From Salinispora oceanensis (lineage in GTDB: Bacteria > Actinomycetota > Actinomycetes > Mycobacteriales > Micromonosporaceae): DNA of 64,000 nt. This document shows, in pieces, positions 1 to 7,271 of the stretch. Position 1 is the first letter of the stretch; every line of letters starts with the position of its first letter. The position numbers were made by a program, and so were the translations under genes. The notes under the pieces are model-generated. The model was given only the letters and a program-made list of their open reading frames with translations, was not told the DNA's origin and ran no database searches. The stretch is from assembly GCF_000383575.1 (NCBI RefSeq), contig NZ_KB911579.1, positions 4,008,617-4,072,616 on the forward strand, in the 5' to 3' direction.

Positions 1-303
1 CCCTGCCGTTGATCGGCTTTGCCCGTCGTGGCCACCTCCGTTCTGCCGGTCGGCCGGTCCGGACCGACGGGCCCGCGGTGGGTTCCACCGCGATCGCCGG
101 CTGCGCGGGCTTGGCTGGGGGAGTTAGCGTGACGTGGTGGGGTGGGGGACGTTGGGCCGAGTGCGGCAACGTTTGGAACGGCGTTTTGGGGGGACCTGCT
201 GCGCGACCCCGTGACCTGCGCCGCGCGTTGGCGAAATCAGGCGACGGATCGGCGGCTGGCTGCCAGGGGGCATGAAGCGCGGTGACGAGGAGAGGAGGAC
301 AGC
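1..303. other. No gene recognised at window start
   Basis: The reading frames here have neither recognisable protein similarity nor the high third-position GC expected of a gene in this genome. The stretch ends with a strong purine-rich ribosome binding site (about 289-300) serving the next gene. The first few bases could be the tail of an upstream gene, but this cannot be shown. Confidence 0.4.
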
Positions 304-759
304 ATGGCTGACGTGGCGAACGCCCGCCCGACCCAGACTGGGAGTGAGCCGTCCACCGCCGAACTGGTGCAGCGGGCCACCGAGCAGGTTTCCCGGCTGG
401 TCCGCGACGAGCTGGCGCTGGCCCGCGCGGAGCTGGCCCAGAAGGGGAAGCACGCCGGGGTCGGGGTCGGCCTCTTCGGCGGCGCTGGGGTGTTGGCGCT
501 GTACGGGCTCGGTGCGCTCGCGGCGACCGCGATCCTGCTGCTCGCCCTGGTCCTGCCCGCCTGGGCGGCCGCCCTGATCGTCGCGGTGGTGCTCTTCATC
601 GCCGCCGGGCTCCTCGCCCTGGCTGGGAAGAAGCAGGTCAGCCGGGCGGTGCCGCCGGTGCCGGCGAGCGCGGTGCGCAGTGTCCGGGCGGATGTCGACA
701 CCGTCACCGCGGCGGTGAAGGATGGGAAAGCCGCGGCGCAGGACGGGAGACAGGCATGA
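304..759 (+). CDS. Phage holin family / actinobacterial holin-X-like membrane protein
   Basis: A 151-residue protein with an N-terminal amphipathic stretch (VQRATEQVSRLVRDELALAR), then two hydrophobic segments around residues 57-79 and 83-104, and a charged, Ala-rich tail. This pattern fits the actinobacterial Holin-X / DUF1469 family, small membrane proteins that are usually chromosomal and not part of a prophage. No phage gene is near, so a lysis role should not be assumed. A GAGGAG-type ribosome binding site lies just upstream. The stop overlaps the start of the next gene (ATGA), so the three genes 304-1336 look like one operon. The function is unknown; an envelope role is inferred. Confidence 0.75.
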   Translation: MADVANARPTQTGSEPSTAELVQRATEQVSRLVRDELALARAELAQKGKHAGVGVGLFGGAGVLALYGLGALAATAILLLALVLPAWAAALIVAVVLFIAAGLLALAGKKQVSRAVPPVPASAVRSVRADVDTVTAAVKDGKAAAQDGRQA

Positions 760-1070
760 CGGGTAACGGGCGGGCCAGCGGGGACACCGAGGCGCTCCGC
801 GAGGAGATCCGGCGGACCCGGGTCGAACTCAGCGAGACCATGGAGGCGCTGGCCGCCAAGGCGGATGTGAAGAAGCGGCTGCGTTCCTCGACCGAGCAGG
901 CGAAGGATCGGATGCGGGAGCAGGCGACCGCGGCGGCGGCCCGGGTGCGCGGGCGGGCTCGCCCGCACGGTGAACGGGTCCATGGCAGCCCGGTGCCGTT
1001 CACCGCGTTGGCCGCGGGCGCGGTGGCCGTCGTCGTCGTACTGATGATCGTCCGAGGGAGGCGTCGGTGA
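756..1070 (+). CDS. DUF3618 domain-containing protein
   Basis: A 104-residue protein beginning with the DUF3618 pattern, in which a short run (LREEIRRTRVELSETMEALA) is followed by KADVKKRL, then a charged helical region and a C-terminal membrane segment at about residues 79-99 ending in RGRRR. The family is common in Actinobacteria beside holin-X-like and DUF4235 genes, as here. Start and stop overlap the neighbours by 4 bases on both sides (ATGA and GTGA), which implies translational coupling. The biochemical role is unknown. Confidence 0.75.
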   Translation: MTGNGRASGDTEALREEIRRTRVELSETMEALAAKADVKKRLRSSTEQAKDRMREQATAAAARVRGRARPHGERVHGSPVPFTALAAGAVAVVVVLMIVRGRRR

Positions 1071-1336
1071 GCAGAGGGTTGGAAAAGGCCGCCTACAAGC
1101 CGGTCGGCATTCTGTTGGGTTTCGCCGCCGGTGCCGCTGCCGGCGCCATCTTCGAGCAGGTGTGGAAGGTCGCGGGTGCTGGCGCGGCGCCGAACGCCAC
1201 CGACGAGGACCGCGGTTGGGGCGAGATCCTGGCCGCCGCGGCGTTGCAGGGGGCGATCTTCGCGGTAGTCCGGGCGGCGGTGGACCGGGGCGGTGCGGTG
1301 GGGATGCGCCGGATGACCGGCAACTGGCCGAAGTGA
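1067..1336 (+). CDS. DUF4235 domain-containing membrane protein
   Basis: An 89-residue protein with two hydrophobic stretches (about 11-31 and 56-72) and the DUF4235 features YKPVGILLGFAAG near the N-terminus and RMTGNWPK at the C-terminus. The GTG start overlaps the previous stop (GTGA). It is the last gene of the three-gene membrane operon and is followed by a hairpin with a short T run at 1356-1391. The function is unknown; Actinobacteria carry many paralogues. Confidence 0.75.
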   Translation: MSRGLEKAAYKPVGILLGFAAGAAAGAIFEQVWKVAGAGAAPNATDEDRGWGEILAAAALQGAIFAVVRAAVDRGGAVGMRRMTGNWPK

Positions 1337-1355
1337 CCTGGGTCGTTCGAGCTGA

Positions 1356-1391
1356 GCCCCCTCGCCGAATTCGGGCGGCATGGGGGCCTTT
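1356..1391 (+). terminator. Probable terminator after the DUF4235 operon
   Basis: GCCCCC at 1356-1361 pairs with GGGGGC at 1382-1387. An inner CGCC/GGCG pair (1363-1366 with 1374-1377) sits inside, and the stem is followed by CTTT. Confidence 0.5.
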
Positions 1392-1464
1392 CCGTTGGTT
1401 TGCGGGGACCTGCCGGGCTGATCTTTGGCAGCCGACAGGTCACATGTCAGAGAATTTCGTCCGG

Positions 1465-1470
1465 TAGGCT
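1465..1470 (+). promoter_or_regulatory. -10-like box for the cold-shock gene
   Basis: TAGGCT fits the actinobacterial -10 pattern TANNNT. If it is used, the mRNA starts near 1477 and has a leader of about 156 nt, a length typical of cold-shock mRNAs. No convincing -35 is seen. Confidence 0.4.
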
Positions 1471-1538
1471 GTGCAGAGTTTTTGCGTACGTGGTTTGCTG
1501 TTCCACGCTGTTGAAGAGATGGCGTGGGTTGAGAGAAG

Positions 1539-1627
1539 TCTCCTTCAGGGGGGCCGCCTCAGGCGCCGCTGCTCGAAAACGGCCAACCGGCCGCACGGCG
1601 TGCACGGCCGCCAGTTTTAGAAGGAGA
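1539..1627 (+). promoter_or_regulatory. Possible anti-Shine-Dalgarno pairing in cold-shock leader
   Basis: TCTCCTTC at 1539-1546 is the exact reverse complement of GAAGGAGA at 1620-1627, the ribosome binding site of the cold-shock gene. An 8-bp leader helix would hide the binding site. The intervening sequence can also form local hairpins. A temperature- or structure-dependent switch is inferred, not shown. Confidence 0.4.
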
Positions 1628-1632
1628 TACAC

Positions 1633-1836
1633 ATGGCGCAGGGAACCGTGAAGTGGTTCAACGCTGACAAGGGCTTCGGCTTCATCACCGTCGACGGCGG
1701 GGGTGCTGACGTGTTCGTCCACTTCTCGGCCATCCAGTCCAGCGGCTACCGCACGCTGGAGGAGAACCAGCGGGTGGAGTTCGAGATCGCCCAGGGTCAG
1801 AAGGGTCCGCAGGCCGAGCAGGTCCGCCCCCTCTGA
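1633..1836 (+). CDS. Cold-shock protein (CspA family)
   Basis: A 67-residue single cold-shock domain with both RNA-binding motifs visible, RNP1 (KGFGFITVDG) and RNP2 (VFVHFSAI), and the starting pattern MAQGTVKWFN. It should bind single-stranded RNA or DNA and act as an RNA chaperone in the cytoplasm. It is monocistronic: a terminator precedes the leader and three hairpins follow. The ribosome binding site AAGGAG lies 6 nt before the ATG. The long leader suggests post-transcriptional control, as for other csp genes. Length and sequence are normal for the family. Confidence 0.96.
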   Translation: MAQGTVKWFNADKGFGFITVDGGGADVFVHFSAIQSSGYRTLEENQRVEFEIAQGQKGPQAEQVRPL

Positions 1837-1843
1837 GCAACGT

Positions 1844-1925
1844 TGACCGGCGGAGCGCCGGTCAGTGGCTGATCCGGCTCGCCCGGATCGATAAGAGCCC
1901 CGCATCCCTTCCCGGGATGCGGGGC
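1844..1925 (+). terminator. Three consecutive hairpins ending the cold-shock transcript
   Basis: Hairpin 1 is TGACCGGC/GCCGGTCA (1844-1864), hairpin 2 is GATCCGG/CCGGATC (1871-1889), and hairpin 3 is a perfect 12-bp stem at 1897-1908 with 1914-1925. Only a weak T run follows (CGTCGTTTT). The third is the likeliest terminator. Being symmetric, it could also serve the reverse-strand gene that ends at 1951. Confidence 0.7.
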
Positions 1926-1950
1926 CTCGTCGTTTTCGGGCTGGTGGGGC

Positions 1951-2187
1951 TCAGCGGCGGCGGGTGCGGAGGCCGAACCAGAGCGAGACCAACCCGGCGA
2001 GCGCGAGCGCCGGACCGGCGAGGGCCCAGAGCCGCACGTCGGTCATCACGCTGCCCTCGATGTATCCCAGCCCCTGTACCGTCCAGAGGGCACCGAGCAC
2101 CACGGCCAGCAGCCCGAGTGCCAGCGCCAGCCAGCCCCGCAGCACGAATTCACGTTCTCGCCCCCCGGGGGCGTCCGTCCCGTTCAC
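1951..2187 (-). CDS. Small two-helix membrane protein
   Basis: A 78-residue protein with two clear membrane helices, the first beginning WLALALGLLAVVLGALWTVQ and the second containing LAGPALALAGLVSLWFGL, and an RTRRR tail. It resembles small uncharacterised actinobacterial membrane proteins with the pattern LWTVQGLGY...GS.MT. The GTG at 2187 is chosen because it is where homologues would start and because it overlaps the stop of the upstream remnant (GTGA); no good ribosome binding site is seen. Translation may once have been coupled to the upstream gene. The function is unknown. Confidence 0.6.
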   Translation of the reverse strand: MNGTDAPGGREREFVLRGWLALALGLLAVVLGALWTVQGLGYIEGSVMTDVRLWALAGPALALAGLVSLWFGLRTRRR

Positions 2188-2315
2188 CACCGGTCGTGCA
2201 CCGGTGGCCGGACCAGGTCGTTGTAGACGGTGCCCCAGCCGGCTCCGAGCTGTCGGGTGCCGAGGCCGACCATGCCGGGGGCGCGGTTCAGTCGGGGGAA
2301 GGTGCGTTGCTCCAT
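2184..2315 (-). pseudogene. Remnant of an aldo/keto reductase N-terminus
   Basis: A 43-codon frame begins MEQRTFPRLNRAPGMVGLGT and continues RQLGAGWGTV, closely matching the start of aldo/keto reductases of the type MEQR.FPRL....VGLGTWQLGADWG. It then leaves the family and stops, so more than 250 residues of the TIM barrel, including the catalytic Asp-Tyr-Lys-His set, are missing. The stop overlaps the start of the membrane-protein gene. The best reading is a deletion remnant; a genuine 43-residue peptide cannot be excluded. The family match is from memory of the motif, not a search. Confidence 0.55.
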
Positions 2316-2397
2316 GAGGTGAGCCTAGTGATTCGGGCTGGTCCGGATTCGCGGCGGGGCATAGCTTCACAAGACGTACGTACGGTTTGGAGGGGTC

Positions 2398-3192
2398 ATG
2401 TGGGATCCGACAACATATCTGCGCTACGGCGACGAACGGGCCCGGCCGTTTCACGACCTGCTCGCCCGGGTGCCGACCACCCAGCCCCGGGCGGTGGTCG
2501 ACCTCGGCTGCGGGCCTGGCACACAGACCACGATCCTTGCCGAGCGCTGGCCCGGCAGCCGGGTCACCGGCATCGACGCCGCACCAGAGATGATCGACCG
2601 CGCCGCCACGCTGGACAGTCCGGTGGAGTTCGCCGTCGCCGACGTCCGACACTGGCGCCCCAGCCGGGACCAGGACGTGGTCATCAGCAACTCACTGCTC
2701 CAGTGGGTACCCGAGCACCGGGACCTGCTCACCCGCTGGGCTCGGGAGTTGCCGTCCGGCGCCGTCCTCGCCGTGCAGGTGCCGGGCAACTTCGACGCGC
2801 CGTCGCACCAGGCACTGCGGACGGTGGCCAACGGCTCGGCCTGGCGTACGGTGCTCGGCCCGCTGCTCCGCGACGCGCCGGTGGACGACTCGGTCGGCTA
2901 CGCCCGGCTGCTGGCCGCCGAGGGGTGCGCGGTGGACGCTTGGGAGACTAGCTACGTGCACCTGCTTGCGGCTCCGGCGGACGCCGACCATCCGGTGCTG
3001 AGCTGGATGGAGGGGACCGCACTGCGCCCGGTGCGCGCCGCGCTCGACCCCACCCGCTGGGCCGACTTCCGGCGGGAACTGAGCGTACGGCTCGTTGAGG
3101 CGTACCCGGTGCAGCAGGGCCAGGTGTACTTTCCGTTCCGCCGCGTCTTCTTCGTTGCCCGTACCGCCGCCCGCGCAGAGGAGAGTCTGTGA
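2398..3192 (+). CDS. tam: Trans-aconitate 2-methyltransferase family protein
   Basis: A 264-residue class I SAM-dependent methyltransferase. It starts MWDPTTYLRYGDERARPFHD, a hallmark of Tam, and contains motif I VVDLGCGPGTQT, the acidic loop GIDAAPEMI, and NSLLQWVPEH. Tam methylates trans-aconitate, a spontaneous by-product of the TCA cycle. GGAGGGG lies 2 nt before the ATG. The stop overlaps the next gene's GTG start (GTGA), so the two genes are co-transcribed, although their activities have no obvious link. Length is normal. The exact substrate is inferred from family. Confidence 0.85.
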   Translation: MWDPTTYLRYGDERARPFHDLLARVPTTQPRAVVDLGCGPGTQTTILAERWPGSRVTGIDAAPEMIDRAATLDSPVEFAVADVRHWRPSRDQDVVISNSLLQWVPEHRDLLTRWARELPSGAVLAVQVPGNFDAPSHQALRTVANGSAWRTVLGPLLRDAPVDDSVGYARLLAAEGCAVDAWETSYVHLLAAPADADHPVLSWMEGTALRPVRAALDPTRWADFRRELSVRLVEAYPVQQGQVYFPFRRVFFVARTAARAEESL

Positions 3193-4211
3193 CCGACCTG
3201 TCCACCTTCATCGCCGGTCTGCCCAAGGCTGAGTTGCACGTGCACCACGTTGGCTCCGCCTCGCCCCGGATCGTCGCCGAGTTGGCCGCCCGGCACGAGG
3301 GGCGCAGCCCGGTCCCGGCCGACCCGGCGGCCCTCGCCGACTACTTCGCCTTCCGCGACTTCGCGCACTTCATCGAGGTCTACCTGAGCGTGGTGGACCT
3401 GATCCGGGATCAGGAGGATGTCTGGCTCCTCACCCACGAGGTGGCCCGGGAGTTGGCCCGCCAGCAGGTCCGCTACGCGGAGCTGACGGTGACCCCGTAC
3501 TCGCACGTGCACCGTGGCATTCCCGCACCGGCGTTCTGCGAGGCGATCGAGGACGCCCGCAACCGGGCGGCCGCCGACTTCGGTATCGAGCTGCGCTGGT
3601 GCTTCGACATCCCGGGCGAAGCCGGCCTGCCGGCGGCCGAGGAGACCCTGCGGATCGCTCTGGACGAGCGCCCAGATGGTCTGATCAGTTTCGGGTTGGG
3701 TGGCCCGGAGGTCGGCGTGCCCCGGCCCCAGTTCAAGCCGTACTTCGATCAGGCCCGCGCGGCCGGCCTTCGGTCGGTGCCGCACGCGGGGGAGACCACC
3801 GGGGCGCAGACCGTCTGGGACGCGCTGCGCGACCTGGGCGCCGAACGACTCGGGCACGGCATTTCGGCGATCGAGGACCCAGAACTGCTTGAGTTCCTGG
3901 CCGAGCGGCAGCTTGCCCTGGAGGTGTGTCCAACCTCCAACGTCCGCACCCGGGCGGTGGCCCGCATTGAGGAGCATCCGTTGCCCCGGCTGGTTGAGGC
4001 CGGGCTGTTGGTCACGATCAACTCCGATGATCCGCCGATGTTCGGCACCACCCTCAACGACGAGTACGCGGTGGCCGCCCGGCTGCTCGGCCTCGGTCCG
4101 CAGGGCGTCGCCGCGCTGGCCCGCACTGCCGTGACCGCGTCCTTCCTCGACCCGGCGAGCAAGCAGCGGATCGCTGGGGAGATCGACGCCTACCTGGCGA
4201 ACGCGTCCTGA
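3189..4211 (+). CDS. Adenosine deaminase family, probable aminodeoxyfutalosine deaminase
   Basis: A 340-residue amidohydrolase with metal and catalytic motifs: HVHHVGSAS (the first His pair), HAGETTG (His and catalytic Glu), GHGISAIEDP, CPTSNV, and NSDDPPMFGTTL (metal Asp). Classical adenosine deaminases have HVHLDG; the HVHHVGSASP variant and the segment FGLGGPEVGVPRPQFKPYFD are those of the Streptomyces branch shown to deaminate 6-aminodeoxyfutalosine in menaquinone synthesis. The substrate assignment is inferred; adenosine is the alternative. Translationally coupled to tam. A strong hairpin (4217-4262) follows. Confidence 0.8.
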   Translation: MTDLSTFIAGLPKAELHVHHVGSASPRIVAELAARHEGRSPVPADPAALADYFAFRDFAHFIEVYLSVVDLIRDQEDVWLLTHEVARELARQQVRYAELTVTPYSHVHRGIPAPAFCEAIEDARNRAAADFGIELRWCFDIPGEAGLPAAEETLRIALDERPDGLISFGLGGPEVGVPRPQFKPYFDQARAAGLRSVPHAGETTGAQTVWDALRDLGAERLGHGISAIEDPELLEFLAERQLALEVCPTSNVRTRAVARIEEHPLPRLVEAGLLVTINSDDPPMFGTTLNDEYAVAARLLGLGPQGVAALARTAVTASFLDPASKQRIAGEIDAYLANAS

Positions 4212-4216
4212 ACGGG

Positions 4217-4262
4217 GTGCGCGCGGCGGGAGGAGGGGGGAACGGGTTCCCGCCGCGCGCAC
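4217..4262. terminator. Terminator-like hairpin between convergent genes
   Basis: A perfect 15-bp GC-rich stem (4217-4231 with 4248-4262) with a 16-nt loop, 5 bp after the deaminase stop. There is no T run, so rho-independent action is uncertain. Confidence 0.6.
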
Positions 4263-4412
4263 GGCTTCACCGGTCGAGGCTGCCTGAACGGCGGGCCGGT
4301 GAAGTGGTGGGTTCGCGCCCCGATCATGGCACGTTCGCATTGGCGTACCGCCGGTGTTAAGCGGGATCTAAGGAGAACTTACGCCTGGGCACAGCCCGGG
4401 GTAATTCAGCGA

Positions 4413-5504
4413 TCAGCCGGGGCGGTACCGCTTCCAGCGTCGGCCCCCGTCGCGGGCCTCCCGGGTCCGCCGGCCCACCAGGCCGAACCGGCTGACCTGT
4501 CGCGGCGTCGCCTCCGGGTCGGCCAGTAGCATCACCACGCTCGCCCCGCCCATTCGGGCGCGGTCGATGCTGACCGAACCGTTGGCCTGCACCGCCACCC
4601 GCTTCACGATGTCCAGGCCGAGGCCGGTCGAGCCACGGTCGCTGGCGCCCCGGCGCAGCGCCCGGTCCGGGTCTGCGACGCCCGGCCCGGCGTCGTCGAT
4701 TCGGATGGCGACGTAGCCGTCCCGCCGCGAGACCGCCACCTCGAACGCCGTTCCCTGGGACGTGTAACGGAACACGTTGCCGATCACGGCGTCCAGCGCG
4801 GCGGCCAACTCCGCACGCGGCACCGGCGCCGGGATGCGCAGCTGTGCCCCGGTGACCCGGAACGGCCGGTTCTGGTCGCCGGCCAACGCGGACCAGAACC
4901 GCATCCGTTCCCGGACCACCTCGCTGACATCGCAGCTGCCCGGCGCGGTCTCCTGGGTAGCCGCCTTTCGGGTCGTCTTGATTAACTGGTCGACCTCGTC
5001 CTCCAGCGTGGCGATCGCCTGCCGGATCCGCCGGATTCCGCGCCGGCGATCCAGCTCTGCCTCGCTGAAGATTCCGATGCTGGTGTCGTCCGGGTCCAAC
5101 GCCTCGGCGTCCAGCCGAAGCGCGGTCAGCGGCGTGCGTAGCCGGTGGGACAGGTCGGCCACCAGTTCTCGCTCGTCCGCGCGAGTGGCGACCAGGTGCT
5201 CAGCCATCCGGTTGAACGCGTACCCGGCCGCGACCAGCTCTCCTGGACCGCTCGGCTCCACCCGGACGTTGAGATCGCCCGCGCCGAGAGCCAGCGCGCC
5301 CTGCGCCAGGTCACGGGCCGCGTGCACCGTGCGGGCCGCCACGCGATCAACCACCAACACCGCGGTGGCGACCAGCGTCACCGCCACGCCGGCCGAGAGC
5401 CACCACGGGCTCCCATCGCCGAGGCCGGTGGCGGACAGCACCAGGAAGGTGAGGGCCGTGAGGGTACCCATAACCGCCACGATCAGGGCCAGTAACCACC
5501 TCAG
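4413..5504 (-). CDS. Two-component sensor histidine kinase (HAMP, HisKA, HATPase)
   Basis: About 363 residues: two membrane segments near the N-terminus (LALIVAVMGTLTALTFLVL, then WWLSAGVAVTLVATAVLVV) with almost no extracellular sensor, a HAMP linker, the phosphoacceptor H-box ELVADLSHRLRTPLTALRL, and ATP-binding N, G1 and G2 boxes (NVFRYTSQG, IDDAGPGV, GSTGLGLDIV). The downstream partner of the response regulator. No ATG, GTG or TTG lies at the expected start; a CTG at 5504 overlaps the regulator's stop (CTGA), where an ATGA overlap would be normal, so I place the start there with caution. Codon 4 is the rare Leu codon TTA. The signal is unknown. Confidence 0.85.
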   Translation of the reverse strand: MRWLLALIVAVMGTLTALTFLVLSATGLGDGSPWWLSAGVAVTLVATAVLVVDRVAARTVHAARDLAQGALALGAGDLNVRVEPSGPGELVAAGYAFNRMAEHLVATRADERELVADLSHRLRTPLTALRLDAEALDPDDTSIGIFSEAELDRRRGIRRIRQAIATLEDEVDQLIKTTRKAATQETAPGSCDVSEVVRERMRFWSALAGDQNRPFRVTGAQLRIPAPVPRAELAAALDAVIGNVFRYTSQGTAFEVAVSRRDGYVAIRIDDAGPGVADPDRALRRGASDRGSTGLGLDIVKRVAVQANGSVSIDRARMGGASVVMLLADPEATPRQVSRFGLVGRRTREARDGGRRWKRYRPG

Positions 5505-6190
5505 TCGGGCGCTACCAGGCGGAGGCCCACCCCCCGCACGGTGCGCAGGTAGCGCGGCTTCGCCGCGGTCTCGCCCATCTTCCGACGTAGCCAGTAGAGG
5601 TGAACGTCGATGGTCTGGTCCTCGCCGACCGACGGTTGTCGCCATACCTCCTCCAAGAGTTCCCGGCGCGACACTACCCGGCCCGGTCGTGCCGCCAGGT
5701 ACGCCAGCAGGTCGAACTCCTTGCGGGTCAGCGCCAACGGCTCCCCGTCCAGCTCGGCACTGCGTTCACCGACATCGATCCGAAGCCCACCAACCTCGTG
5801 CACCGCGGGCTGGACCGCCCGACTGGCCCGGCCGGCCCGCCGCAGCACGGTCGTGATCCGGGCATCCAGGTGCGCGCCGGTGAACGGCTTGACCATGTAG
5901 TCGTCGGCACCGGCGCGCAGCAGCCGGACGACCGACTGTTCGTCGTCGCGCGCGGTGGCGATGATGATCGGGATATCGGTGATACCGCGCAGCATCCGCA
6001 GGGCGTCCGACCCGTCGAGGTCGGGCAGGCCCAGGTCGAGTACGACGAGGTCGGGCGTTGCCGCCGCCACTCGGCGCAGGGCCTCGAGCGCGGTGCCAAC
6101 GGCGTGTACGGCGTGCCCCCGGCCGGTGAGGGAGCGCAGCATCGCGCCGCGGACGACATGATCATCTTCGACCAAGAGCACGGTGGCCAC
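5501..6190 (-). CDS. OmpR-family response regulator
   Basis: A 229-residue regulator. The receiver domain has the acidic pair (LLVEDD), phospho-acceptor Asp (LVVLDLGLPDLDG), and Lys switch (DDYMVKPF). The C-terminal winged helix has LTRKEFDLLAYLAARPGRVV and TVRGVGLRL. The GTG start at 6190 begins exactly at the domain (VATVLLVEDD); a longer frame upstream lacks family similarity. It precedes and overlaps the kinase gene. A 73-bp gap separates it from the divergent ADP-ribosylglycohydrolase gene, so promoters may overlap and the regulator may control both directions (inference). Confidence 0.92.
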   Translation of the reverse strand: MATVLLVEDDHVVRGAMLRSLTGRGHAVHAVGTALEALRRVAAATPDLVVLDLGLPDLDGSDALRMLRGITDIPIIIATARDDEQSVVRLLRAGADDYMVKPFTGAHLDARITTVLRRAGRASRAVQPAVHEVGGLRIDVGERSAELDGEPLALTRKEFDLLAYLAARPGRVVSRRELLEEVWRQPSVGEDQTIDVHLYWLRRKMGETAAKPRYLRTVRGVGLRLVAPD

Positions 6191-6263
6191 CCCAAGACGG
6201 TACTCGGCGCGGCAAGGTGGTCGCGTTGCGGCACCGCGGTGAAACCGGCAAGCTGGTACAACG

Positions 6264-7184
6264 ATGCCCTTCACCCTCTTCGCCGACACGAGACTCGCGC
6301 TCGCCCGGGATGCCTTGGCCGGGCTGTCAGTCGGTGACGCGCTCGGCTCCCAGTACTTCGTCCCCGGCCGTAAGCCGGCCGAACTGACCGCCGGCCGGCT
6401 CCCGCCGTCGCCGTGGGCCTGGACCGACGACACCGAGATGGCCTGCTCGATCGTCGCCGCGCTCGCCGAGACCGGGCGGATCGACCGGGACGCGCTCGCC
6501 CTGGCCTTCGCCGAGCGGTGCGAACCGTACCGGGGCTACGGTCCAGGGGCGGTCAGCATCCTGCGGCTGATCCGCACCGGCACCCCGTGGCCGGTGGCCG
6601 CGGCCTCCGCCTTCGCCGGGCAGGGCTCCTGCGGCAACGGCGCGGCGATGCGGGTCGGGCCGCTCGGGGCGTACTTCGCTGACTCGAGCAGCCGCGCGGC
6701 GGCCCAGGCTCGCGCCTCGGCCGAGGTGACCCACGCCCACCCGGAGGGCATCGCTGGCGCTGTCGCGGTGGCCGTGGCGGCGTCGCTCGCCGCCCGGGGG
6801 CGGCTGGACGGCCACCGCCCGGAACCAGCGCGACTGCTCGCTGGAGTGGCCGCCGCGCTGGACCCGACGAGCGAGGTGCACCGGGGGATCCGGCGGGCCG
6901 CCGGACTCCTCGGCCGCCACCCGGAGGCGGCCGTCGCCGAGCTCGGCAACGGGTCGCGGGTCACCGCTCCGGACACCGTCGCCTTCACCTGCTGGGTCGC
7001 CGCCAGTCACCTCGACGACTACCCGGCGGCCGTGCGGGTCTGCGTCGAGGCAGGCGGGGACGTGGACACCACCGCGGCGATCGTCGGCGCGATCGTCGCC
7101 GCGTACACCGGGGTCGGTACCCCAGCCGGAGTACCGGCCGAGTGGCTGGCCGCCCGCGAACCGCTGCCGGACTGGTTGCCCTGA
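6264..7184 (+). CDS. ADP-ribosylglycohydrolase family protein
   Basis: A 306-residue member of the DraG/ARH fold. Metal-binding motifs are visible: GDALGSQYF with WTDDTEMA near the N-terminus and GGDVDTTAAIVGAI near the C-terminus, plus GNGAAMRVGPLG in the middle. These enzymes use paired magnesium or manganese ions to remove ADP-ribose from proteins or small molecules. The target is unknown. No nitrogenase or toxin partner is near, so a DraG role in nitrogen fixation is unlikely. Divergent from the OmpR-type regulator. Confidence 0.88.
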   Translation: MPFTLFADTRLALARDALAGLSVGDALGSQYFVPGRKPAELTAGRLPPSPWAWTDDTEMACSIVAALAETGRIDRDALALAFAERCEPYRGYGPGAVSILRLIRTGTPWPVAAASAFAGQGSCGNGAAMRVGPLGAYFADSSSRAAAQARASAEVTHAHPEGIAGAVAVAVAASLAARGRLDGHRPEPARLLAGVAAALDPTSEVHRGIRRAAGLLGRHPEAAVAELGNGSRVTAPDTVAFTCWVAASHLDDYPAAVRVCVEAGGDVDTTAAIVGAIVAAYTGVGTPAGVPAEWLAAREPLPDWLP

Positions 7185-7228
7185 GCGCCGACGGTCCGGC
7201 CGAGGCGGGTACGCGGCGGGTCGACCGA

Positions 7229-7234
7229 TAGCAT
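7229..7234 (+). promoter_or_regulatory. -10-like box upstream of thrS
   Basis: TAGCAT, 38 bp before the thrS start. It would give a leader of about 30 nt that includes the ribosome binding site GAGGAG (7261-7266). No T-box-like leader is possible in this space. Confidence 0.35.
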
Positions 7235-7271
7235 CGGCAGCGAGTCGTACCGTCTGCCCTGAGGAGTCACC

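Noticed and set aside
304..759. Holin-like protein as sign of a prophage
   Set aside because: No capsid, integrase, lysin or attachment site is near; holin-X-like genes are routine chromosomal genes in Actinobacteria.
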